A DNA stretch of 8,722 bases from contig DRSY01000138.1 of NCBI GenBank assembly GCA_011372335.1, forward strand, positions 1-8,722, in the 5' to 3' direction. The stretch's first letter is position 1, and the number at the start of each line of letters is the position of its first letter. Under the pieces are notes generated by a model. The model ran no database searches and was not told where the DNA came from. It saw only the letters and a program-made list of their open reading frames with translations. Source of the stretch: Candidatus Woesearchaeota archaeon (lineage in GTDB: Archaea; Nanobdellota; Nanobdellia; Woesearchaeales; SM23-78). The position numbers and the translations under genes were made by a program. This document shows, piece after piece, positions 1 through 5,121 of the stretch.

Positions 1-2
1 GC

Positions 3-86
3 GCTGTGGAGCTATTAAGAGGAAAAAAGCCTGAGCCTAATCCTCAGTGTGAGTATTGCAAGTACAGAGCAGATAACGGACTATAA
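3..86 (+). CDS. 3' end of a gene, possible PD-(D/E)XK (RecB/Cas4-like) nuclease C-terminus
   Basis: Only the last 27 codons are present, ending in TAA at 84-86; the gene begins left of the window. The other two forward frames close within the first 35 bases, so this frame is the only one that can enter from outside. The peptide holds a leucine-rich stretch, a Pro-rich linker and the tail CEYCKYR (about residues 16-22 of the visible part). From family knowledge, a linker with alternating prolines followed by C-x2-C-x-Y near the C-terminus is common in RecB/Cas4-type PD-(D/E)XK nucleases, where cysteines can help bind an iron-sulfur cluster. No catalytic residues lie in the window, so the family call is an inference. 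A different Cys-tailed protein is possible. That it is a real gene end is more certain than what it encodes. Confidence 0.5.
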   Translation, partial: AVELLRGKKPEPNPQCEYCKYRADNGL

Positions 87-427
87 GTTATGACTCCTTT
101 ACTCTCGCTCTTTTATCTTTACACCATCTTTCTCCTATGTTCATTCTATGTTCCTACTACTCCAACAAGGGATAAAAGCAGATTCTTCTATAACCCAAAA
201 CCATGCCATTCTACGCGTGATTCTATCTCCGTTGCGATACCCCTCTCTGTTACAAGAGCAACGCTCTCACACCCCATCCGTCTTGAAGCCTTTACAGTAT
301 GGTCAACTAAGTGATTTGTTCTTTGCTTTCAAAATTTTTTTTTGAGGGCAGAATGAAAATATTATCTTGCTGATATTAACATTTTCTGTTAGTTCAAGCA
401 CTTCCTTCATATTTTTTTCAAGACGAG
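87..427. other. 341-bp gap without a convincing gene
   Basis: Forward ORFs here (74 and 65 aa, both in 90-345) read as unstructured Ser/Thr/Pro/Leu-rich peptides with no motif or good ribosome binding site, so I treat them as chance. The stretch is pyrimidine-rich on the + strand. It contains a small perfect inverted repeat at 255-267 (5-bp arms AGAGC/GCTCT, 3-nt loop), a run of nine T at 335-343 and a run of seven T at 412-418. The T runs could stop + strand transcription from the upstream partial gene. A 35-codon minus-strand ORF (303-410) is discussed under rejected items. I find no tRNA, C/D-box or other RNA signature. Confidence 0.5.
335..343 (+). terminator. Oligo-T run, possible + strand terminator
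   Basis: Nine consecutive T residues on the + strand. Archaeal RNA polymerase often terminates at U-rich tracts without a stable hairpin. It lies about 250 nt after the stop of the partial gene at 3-86, so its link to that gene is uncertain. Confidence 0.3.
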
Positions 428-1030
428 TTAATCACTGCTTACCACGCTCTTTTCTTCTTCTCTTTGAGGTCCTGCTATGAGATAAATGATTCTTAGCAAG
501 AACTCTAAGAGGATTATGAAGATAAGGTATATTAAGATAATGTTAAGCTTTGATGGTAGTTGTTTCATGAACTCCCAGGACTTTGAGAAGGAGAAATAAG
601 CAGAGTCCGCGAGGTATATTGTGAGGATGGCAAAAGGGATTGTCTTTGCCAAATCCCTTGCTAACTCTTCCTTGTAATAAGCTGCTATTCTTACTGCTCC
701 TACAATAGCGATTGAGAATAACAAGATGCTCTGCACAACAGGATCCTTTGCAAGTAATGATAGGAGGACAAGAAGGATTATGAACCAGAAAAAAGTAAAC
801 ACAGGGAAGAGCAATATGTATTCCACAACGTAGAGAATAATATGCACTATTCTTTCAAGTAAGGGGTGTTCTGCTCTGTTATACTGCGTTAAGTTAAGAT
901 TAAAAATATCTTTTCTTGCAATAAAGGTATAGAACTTAAAGACAAAGATGCCATAAACTGTTATTCCTGTTAATAAGAGGATTAGTGGATGTAGGATCTC
1001 ACTAGCTCCGTAAAAGTCAAATACACTCAT
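428..1030 (-). CDS. Multi-pass membrane protein of unknown function (200 aa)
   Basis: The function is not recognised. The protein starts with ATG at 1030. Hydrophobic segments lie at about residues 14-36, 62-93 (long enough for two short helices or a hairpin), 100-118, 131-147 (weaker) and 162-187. There is a charged loop at 39-60 and an acidic/Ser tail at 189-200 that ends SVVSSD. No catalytic motif, Cys pair or signal-peptide cleavage site is visible. The segment YYKEELARDLAKTIPF (118-133) is the most distinctive soluble-looking part. Proteins of this type seem familiar to me from Woesearchaeota-like genomes, but I could not check this. The gene is divergent from the microprotein at 1147 and shares a 116-bp promoter region with it. 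An AT-rich TATA-like palindrome sits about 30 nt before the ATG, so the mRNA is probably nearly leaderless. Confidence 0.8.
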   Translation of the reverse strand: MSVFDFYGASEILHPLILLLTGITVYGIFVFKFYTFIARKDIFNLNLTQYNRAEHPLLERIVHIILYVVEYILLFPVFTFFWFIILLVLLSLLAKDPVVQSILLFSIAIVGAVRIAAYYKEELARDLAKTIPFAILTIYLADSAYFSFSKSWEFMKQLPSKLNIILIYLIFIILLEFLLRIIYLIAGPQREEEKSVVSSD

Positions 1031-1053
1031 ATACTGGGTTCTTATGAACTTAT

Positions 1054-1069
1054 TAATATTTAAATATTA
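1054..1069 (-). promoter_or_regulatory. TATA-like perfect palindrome upstream of the 200-aa membrane protein
   Basis: TAATATTTAAATATTA is a perfect 16-bp inverted repeat centred about 31 nt before the ATG at 1030. That is the expected TATA-box position for an almost leaderless archaeal transcript. Because it is palindromic it could also be an operator. AT-rich DNA produces such palindromes easily. Confidence 0.4.
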
Positions 1070-1079
1070 GCAAAAATTA

Positions 1080-1110
1080 TTTATATACACTTAATTTTTA
1101 TATACACTTA
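1080..1110 (+). promoter_or_regulatory. Tandem TATA-type repeats upstream of the microprotein gene
   Basis: The 14-mer TTTATATACACTTA occurs exactly twice, at 1080-1093 and 1097-1110, with a 17-nt period. TTTATATA matches the archaeal TATA consensus. The downstream copy lies about 46 nt before the ATG at 1147, which would give a leader of about 20 nt. The upstream copy could be a second promoter or a factor-binding repeat. Confidence 0.5.
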
Positions 1111-1146
1111 TTCATACTTATTCCTTTTCAACTCAATCATCAGGGC

Positions 1147-1281
1147 ATGGAAAAAATGGATGAACCAGCAGAGCAACTCGAAATATTTCAGTACGAGCTT
1201 ATTAAATTGTTAAAAAAGATGAATAAGAATCTGGAAGAGATTAATAATCATCTCGAGAAGCTTAGCAGTAAGAAGACGTAA
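1147..1281 (+). CDS. 44-aa coiled-coil microprotein
   Basis: ATG at 1147 opens a 44-codon frame closed by TAA at 1279-1281. After an acidic N-terminus (residues 1-12), the hydrophobic positions L18, L22, M25, L29, I32, L36 and L39 alternate by 4 and 3, a clean a/d heptad register. Between them lie Lys, Glu and Asn, and the tail is basic (SSKKT). This predicts one amphipathic helix forming a dimeric or higher coiled coil. Support for expression is good for so short a gene: a TATA-type repeat stands upstream and an eight-T run follows seven nt after the stop. The pre-start sequence CAGGGC is at best a weak ribosome binding site. ATG at 1156 (Met4) is an alternative start. I do not recognise a family; possible roles are a partner of a larger coiled-coil protein or a small regulator. 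Confidence 0.6.
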   Translation: MEKMDEPAEQLEIFQYELIKLLKKMNKNLEEINNHLEKLSSKKT

Positions 1282-1295
1282 AAAACCTTTTTTTT
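1280..1295. terminator. Bidirectional A6-CC-T8 terminator between convergent genes
   Basis: The sequence reads six A, CC, eight T. It gives a T8 tract for the + strand microprotein (stop at 1281) and a T6 tract on the minus strand for the gene ending at 1410. T tracts of this kind act as archaeal intrinsic terminators. The position between convergent genes fits a shared use. Confidence 0.5.
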
Positions 1296-1409
1296 GAGTA
1301 GGGGGTTACTTAGGAATAATAATGCTCCTAACACCTCTTTTTAGTCTCAGCAGTTTTTTTGCGAGTTTTTATGGCTTCTCAGCTATTCCTCATCCTGCTA
1401 AAGTGCGAA

Positions 1410-1775
1410 TTAGTGCAAAAGTAGTGCAATAATCACCCAGAGGACTGGGAGGATGATTAAGGGAAGGCCAAATAAATTCTTCTTTACCTCTTTTGATGAT
1501 AGCATTGCGAATCCTTCTGTAAAAGGGATTATGAAGAAGAGTAGGATAATAATAAATTCTCCGAGAGTGTATGTGTACTGCCTGAAGATTAGTATGTTAA
1601 ACAAGAAAAGATTAAGAAGGCCCATTACTAGTAGTGTTGTTCCAATACCCTTTCTTTTTTTATCACTAAAAACCTTTGTCCTGAGAATGATCACTCCTAG
1701 TACAAGATAGATTAATAAGGACAAGGCCAGTATCAAAGCAAAGCTTGTAAACACCCACTCAGCCATTCTCATCAT
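1410..1775 (-). CDS. Small 4-TM membrane protein of unknown function (121 aa)
   Basis: The function is not recognised. Four hydrophobic segments lie at about residues 7-31, 45-64, 72-91 and 101-119. They are separated by a basic loop (SDKKRKG, 37-43), a short polar turn (RQYTYT, 65-70) and a second charged loop (SSKEVKKN, 93-100). The chain ends almost directly after the last helix. The positive loops suggest cytoplasmic placement of 37-43 and 93-100. The start is ambiguous: Met codons lie at residues 1, 2 and 4. A TATA-like element at 1793-1803 is about 23-26 nt before Met1/Met2, which would place transcription start almost on the start codon. The gene follows the SprT-like gene on the same strand by 44 nt, but the TATA element suggests its own promoter. 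Confidence 0.75.
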   Translation of the reverse strand: MMRMAEWVFTSFALILALSLLIYLVLGVIILRTKVFSDKKRKGIGTTLLVMGLLNLFLFNILIFRQYTYTLGEFIIILLFFIIPFTEGFAMLSSKEVKKNLFGLPLIILPVLWVIIALLLH

Positions 1776-1792
1776 GTTATCTTAGCTAATAA

Positions 1793-1803
1793 CTATTTAA
1801 AAC
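1793..1803 (-). promoter_or_regulatory. TATA-box candidate for the 121-aa membrane protein
   Basis: On the minus strand this reads GTTTTAAATAG, about 23 nt before the first ATG at 1775. That spacing suits a leaderless transcript beginning at Met1-Met4. It overlaps the short gap after the SprT-like gene, so readthrough from upstream is also possible. Confidence 0.4.
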
Positions 1804-1819
1804 TTATTAAAACCATTTT

Positions 1820-2506
1820 TTAAAACCAGTTGAAGAATCTTCTTCTCCTTTGCTTAAATATTTTTCTCAGCTTCTTTTTTTTCAAGAATCTTCTTAACTT
1901 CTCCTCGATCATGGGATTATCAAATTCTTTCTCTTTTCTTCTGAACTCCTTTGTATGATGGTAACTCCTGCCATTCCTGGACTTAAACTTATGCTTTTTA
2001 TGCAGTAACTCATGATACATTATGTAATCCAGCAATTCCTCATCCTCTGCAAGCACTCTCGAGATAATAACTGTGTTGGAGCCGTACTCATAACAACCGA
2101 GTTGTGAAAAACTATTACCCCCCCATTTCAGGTTTGGTTTGTCCATAAAACCATTAAAATATTTCTCATTAACACGGTTAAAACTCTTCTCAAGCAAAGG
2201 ATCGCTCTCCTCTGGTTCAGAATAATCACCTATCTTCTTTATGAAGTTCTCATATAGTTCTGTGTTAAGAGTTCTCTTATTCTCCTTATAGACTCTGATT
2301 AGTAAGGTTTGTATCAAGCCAATTTTTATTTCATCACTGATACTCCGCCATTCATGAGAAAGATTAAAAATCATGGAACAATCATTATATTTCACATTAG
2401 CATTGTAAGGGTTAAAAGCACGCGAGTACTTAACTACCAACCTCTTATTCAGCTTCTTCTCAGGGAACAACTCAGAGAAAGCTTTTTCTGCGAGATTCAT
2501 TTTCAC
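1820..2506 (-). CDS. SprT-like zinc metallopeptidase (228 aa)
   Basis: The zinc-binding HExxH motif is seen as YHELLH (His165, Glu166, His169). It is followed 14-15 residues later by His183/His184 in GRSYHHTKEF, which supplies the likely third metal ligand. The segment GSNTVIISRVLAEDEELLDY (142-161) before the motif is the usual strand and helix of SprT/wss-type proteases. Residues 1-100 form an extra N-terminal part with no motif I recognise. The last 25 residues are strongly basic (KKKKLRKIFKQRRRR), which suggests binding to nucleic acid or ribosomes. Eukaryotic SprT relatives (Spartan) cleave DNA-protein crosslinks; whether this one does is unknown. The GTG start at 2506 overlaps the aRF1 stop codon (GTGA), with ATG at 2500 as an alternative, so translation is probably coupled to aRF1. 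The family call is confident; the substrate is not known. Confidence 0.85.
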   Translation of the reverse strand: MKMNLAEKAFSELFPEKKLNKRLVVKYSRAFNPYNANVKYNDCSMIFNLSHEWRSISDEIKIGLIQTLLIRVYKENKRTLNTELYENFIKKIGDYSEPEESDPLLEKSFNRVNEKYFNGFMDKPNLKWGGNSFSQLGCYEYGSNTVIISRVLAEDEELLDYIMYHELLHKKHKFKSRNGRSYHHTKEFRRKEKEFDNPMIEEKLRRFLKKKKLRKIFKQRRRRFFNWF

Positions 2507-3633
2507 GTATGCACAGGGTACCTGAGAATAGCTGCAACACCACCCATTTCTTTTAATTGCACTCCTTCTCTTGTCTCAGATGAAATAACTTCTATATCTG
2601 TGCCGACCTTCTTAGCCGTTTCATCAAACTCGTCAAGTAATCTATCACTAAGAGTCTCTGATAAGAACAGAGTATCAACAGCACCCATTACTAAGCAATC
2701 CTTCACCTCCTTCTCACCGTAAGATACCATCTCCGGCTTAGTAGCTAGGAGGTTAAAGAATCTTTGCATTAGCTTTTTCTCCTTAGCAACCTCTTCCTCT
2801 GCAAGCACATCCTGGGATTTCTCAAGTAACTCCTGAAGACCAAATTCTCCTGTATAACTAAGATCTTTTACAGCAATGATCTTCTTCCTCACATCAGCTG
2901 TTAAGTAACCTTTGTTAAGGAAGTCCGTGGTTGTGGTGCTAGGCCCGCCGAGGAGTATGCCTTTCAAGTCTTTTAAGAAGAGGAACTGGTTCTTCATATA
3001 CTCAGCGACTTTCTTGTAATGATCCTTGATAGCACCTTCTCTAAGACGAGCAAACCTCGGAGCTGACTGACCACCCGCACGTATCTTACCAGGCACCTCT
3101 GAGTGAGTCTTCTGCAAAGGAATAATTGTCTTACCTTTTAACAAGGCCAGAGTAGCGTCTCTTCTATCCATAACCACCATACCATAAACATCTTCGTGCT
3201 CAACCATCTCTCTGAGCGGGTCCAGGACGAACTCCTTGTCACACCTGTAAAGCCTCTGATTAAGCGGTATGGGTGGCTCAACACTCCACACCTTGAAGTC
3301 CTGCTGTCCCTCGCGCTCAGCCACGTTCCCAGAGAAAACAGCCAAGCCGTGCTCAGGGGTTCTTTTGAATAGCTTTAAGTGCTGAATCATCTTTTCAAGG
3401 GCATCAATAACATTCTTCCGCGTGCTACTACTCTTAATATTACTAGCTGTACCTTGCTCTTGCTGTAAATGATTAATAATCTTATTAATATCATACCCAG
3501 AGGGGATGTACACTGATACTAGTTCTGTATGCCTCCCTCTATGTTGCTCAAGCTCCTTAATGAAATGCTTGAGTTTAAGCTTCTGCTTAGCACTAATTCT
3601 AAGCTTCTCCTTCTTATCCTTATTATCACTCAT
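2503..3633 (-). CDS. prf1: Archaeal peptide chain release factor 1 (aRF1)
   Basis: aRF1 recognises all three stop codons in the ribosomal A site and triggers peptidyl-tRNA hydrolysis. Domain 1 carries the stop-reading NIKS motif (residues 65-68, context TASNIKSSSTRKNV) and the YxCxxxF motif (Tyr129, Cys131, Phe135). Domain 2 carries the catalytic GGQ loop (187-189, context KIRAGGQSAPRF). Domain 3 (from about 260) ends in GGVAAILRY, as in the family. NIKS and GGQ exclude Pelota. The length of 376 aa is shorter than the roughly 410-420 aa common in archaea. The shortfall lies in domain 3, where SETLSDRLLDEF (325-336) replaces the inserted minidomain that often has CxxC pairs. The ATG at 3633 follows a TATA element by about 30 nt, implying a near-leaderless mRNA. 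The SprT-like gene overlaps its end. Confidence 0.95.
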   Translation of the reverse strand: MSDNKDKKEKLRISAKQKLKLKHFIKELEQHRGRHTELVSVYIPSGYDINKIINHLQQEQGTASNIKSSSTRKNVIDALEKMIQHLKLFKRTPEHGLAVFSGNVAEREGQQDFKVWSVEPPIPLNQRLYRCDKEFVLDPLREMVEHEDVYGMVVMDRRDATLALLKGKTIIPLQKTHSEVPGKIRAGGQSAPRFARLREGAIKDHYKKVAEYMKNQFLFLKDLKGILLGGPSTTTTDFLNKGYLTADVRKKIIAVKDLSYTGEFGLQELLEKSQDVLAEEEVAKEKKLMQRFFNLLATKPEMVSYGEKEVKDCLVMGAVDTLFLSETLSDRLLDEFDETAKKVGTDIEVISSETREGVQLKEMGGVAAILRYPVHT

Positions 3634-3658
3634 CTCATCCCATAGACTATAAATAAGT

Positions 3659-3668
3659 CTTTATAAAG
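3659..3668 (-). promoter_or_regulatory. TATA box of aRF1
   Basis: CTTTATAAAG is a consensus-like archaeal TATA box, and being palindromic it reads the same on both strands. It is centred 30 nt before the aRF1 ATG at 3633, so transcription should begin only a few nt before the start codon. Confidence 0.55.
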
Positions 3669-3753
3669 ATTGCTGAAGAAATATAAGAAGATAGACATTC
3701 ATGTAGGAATCATTATGGAAATCATAAATCATGAATTACGGATTATAGCAACA

Positions 3754-3763
3754 TTTAAAATAT
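3754..3763 (+). promoter_or_regulatory. TATA-box candidate for nop5
   Basis: TTTAAAATAT is centred about 27 nt before the nop5 ATG at 3785. That is the spacing expected if transcription starts at the start codon itself. No Shine-Dalgarno-like sequence precedes the ATG, which agrees with a leaderless mRNA. Confidence 0.5.
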
Positions 3764-3784
3764 CCTTTTGATTATTACTCTTGC

Positions 3785-4537
3785 ATGCTGGAACTTTCAG
3801 AGCTAAGAAGAAAGAATCTTGAACTAGCCAAAAAAAGATTTAAGGAATCTGTTAATACTGACTTGCTCATAATAAATGCTATTAATAACTTTGAAGAACT
3901 ACAAAAGATTATTAACACACTTACAAAGAAGCTCAGGGAATGGTATTCTCTTTACTTTCCTGAACTAGACAGAGAAGTGCAGGATAACGAAGCCTTTGTA
4001 AGGCTTCTGATTAAGAAGAATAAGAAAGAGTTGCTAAATGAACTAGGCCTTAAGGAAAGCATAGGCGCTGAGCTCAATAAAGAGGATTTAGAGCCAATCA
4101 TCTCATTAGCACGGCTTATTAATAACTTAATCAAAGAGAAACACTTATTAGAAGAGTATCTGGAGAGAACCATGCGTTCGTACTGCCCAGAGACGTCTAC
4201 CATAAGCGGAGCTCTGATAGGAGCTAAGCTGCTAAGAGGAGCTGGGAGTCTTAAAAAACTTGCAATGATGAGAAGCAGCACTATCCAGTTGCTAGGAGCA
4301 GAAAAGGCTTTGTTTAGGCATATAAGAACCGGGGCTAAGCCACCCAAATACGGTTATCTTATGCAGCACCCTCTTGTTCAGAACGCAAAGAAAAAAGACA
4401 AAGGCAGGGTAGCAAGGGCTTTGGCGGATAAAATATTTATTTGTGCAAGGGTTGATTATTTCAAAGGAGCTCCTATTGCAGCAAGGTTATTAGATGAGTT
4501 AGAGGAGAAATTCAAAAAAAAGAGTTCAACTGAATAA
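3785..4537 (+). CDS. nop5: aNop5/Nop56 C/D-box RNP protein, short form without the N-terminal domain
   Basis: Nop5 is the scaffold of archaeal C/D-box sRNPs: it bridges L7Ae-bound guide RNA and fibrillarin for 2'-O-methylation of rRNA and tRNA. The coiled-coil entry is seen at residues 25-61, ending in LREWYSLYFPEL (50-61). The long helical pair runs from about 36 to 130. The Nop domain follows at about 134-245 with GALIGAKLLRGAGSLKKLA (142-160), GAEKALFRHI (171-180) and GYLMQHPLV (190-198), and the end is basic. Family members are usually about 370-410 aa; this one has 250. The missing part is the N-terminal domain of roughly 110-130 residues that binds fibrillarin. An in-frame stop (TAG at 3746-3748) just upstream shows it is not simply a missed start. 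Oligo-T runs follow the stop codon, and fibrillarin lies one gene downstream. Confidence 0.9.
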   Translation: MLELSELRRKNLELAKKRFKESVNTDLLIINAINNFEELQKIINTLTKKLREWYSLYFPELDREVQDNEAFVRLLIKKNKKELLNELGLKESIGAELNKEDLEPIISLARLINNLIKEKHLLEEYLERTMRSYCPETSTISGALIGAKLLRGAGSLKKLAMMRSSTIQLLGAEKALFRHIRTGAKPPKYGYLMQHPLVQNAKKKDKGRVARALADKIFICARVDYFKGAPIAARLLDELEEKFKKKSSTE

Positions 4538-4579
4538 CGGGTTTTCACAACGTGTTTTCAACACTATTCAAATAATTCC

Positions 4580-4635
4580 TTTTTTAGTTTTAAAATTAGT
4601 TTTGAAATATTATTTTTTAACCATAATTTTTTTTT
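4580..4635 (+). terminator. Cluster of oligo-T tracts after nop5
   Basis: Three T runs follow the nop5 stop codon: T6 at 4580-4585, T6 at 4613-4618 and T9 at 4627-4635. Repeated T tracts are typical strong archaeal terminators. They suggest that nop5 does not form one transcript with the downstream membrane protein and fibrillarin. Confidence 0.55.
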
Positions 4636-4644
4636 GTATGAACC

Positions 4645-4658
4645 AAAAGCTTTTAAAC
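4645..4658 (+). promoter_or_regulatory. Promoter candidate for the membrane protein-fibrillarin pair
   Basis: AAAAGCTTTTAAAC combines a purine-rich BRE-like part with a TTTTAAA TATA-like core, centred about 45 nt before the ATG at 4699. It lies directly after the T-tract terminators. A leader of roughly 15-20 nt is expected. Confidence 0.4.
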
Positions 4659-4698
4659 AATAAAAAAACAGTTTTAATTAATACGAGGGCGAGGCTTT

Positions 4699-5076
4699 AT
4701 GAGAATAAGCAGGCATAACAAACTCTTACTGATCGAGCAAGAAGTCACCGCGTTAGTCCTCGTAATCATTCTGGGATTTGTTTTTAACTTCTTAAAGTTC
4801 AACCCTTTTTTCTACCTAACAACCCTGCTCATTGGTTTCATATTATATTTCTGGATGTTATATGAAGAGAATGTTCATAGAACAGGGAGGAAACATGCTT
4901 ATTTTGAACATACATCCAGTTATATAATGGTAGGGCAGACAGCCCTTGTGCTCGGCTTGTTATTCCTACACTTAAAGATTCATTTTCTCATAATTATCTT
5001 CATGGTTATAAGTGTGATTATGTACAGTGTTAGTCTTAGTAGGATAATACTCTTCAAAGCGGTGTTCCCTAAATAA
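4699..5076 (+). CDS. 4-TM membrane protein of unknown function (125 aa)
   Basis: The function is not recognised. A basic N-terminus (RISRHNK) precedes four hydrophobic segments at about residues 16-34, 36-54, 77-93 and 95-118. The central loop at 55-76 is rich in His, Glu and Arg (EENVHRTGRKHAYFEH) and could bind a metal, though no standard motif is present. By the positive-inside tendency, both the N-terminus and this loop would be cytoplasmic. The ATG at 4699 has a promoter candidate about 45 nt upstream and the sequence GCGAGGC as a possible weak ribosome binding site. Fibrillarin starts 45 nt after its stop with no terminator between, so the two are probably cotranscribed. It stands between nop5 and fibrillarin, which are often adjacent in archaea. 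Confidence 0.7.
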   Translation: MRISRHNKLLLIEQEVTALVLVIILGFVFNFLKFNPFFYLTTLLIGFILYFWMLYEENVHRTGRKHAYFEHTSSYIMVGQTALVLGLLFLHLKIHFLIIIFMVISVIMYSVSLSRIILFKAVFPK

Positions 5077-5121
5077 CAGGAAGTAATCAGAATTAAATCA
5101 GGAAGGCAATGGGTGTTCTGA

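Noticed and set aside
255..267. Small hairpin AGAGC-AAC-GCTCT
   Set aside because: Five base pairs with no T tract directly after it; too weak to call a terminator or structured RNA.
90..345. Two overlapping forward ORFs of 74 and 65 codons
   Set aside because: Their peptides are compositionally odd (Ser, Thr, Pro, Leu from pyrimidine-rich DNA), lack motifs, and overlap each other in different frames.
303..410. Minus-strand 35-codon ORF (ATG at 410, TGA at 303-305) with a helix-like start MKEVLELTENVNISK
   Set aside because: No ribosome binding site or promoter at suitable spacing, its second half is low-complexity Lys/Ser, and it is short enough to occur by chance. It begins 18 nt past the stop of the 200-aa membrane protein, so a small cotranscribed gene cannot be fully excluded.
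2309..2722. Forward 137-codon ORF across the aRF1/SprT-like junction
   Set aside because: It is antisense to two well-supported genes and its peptide shows no domain.
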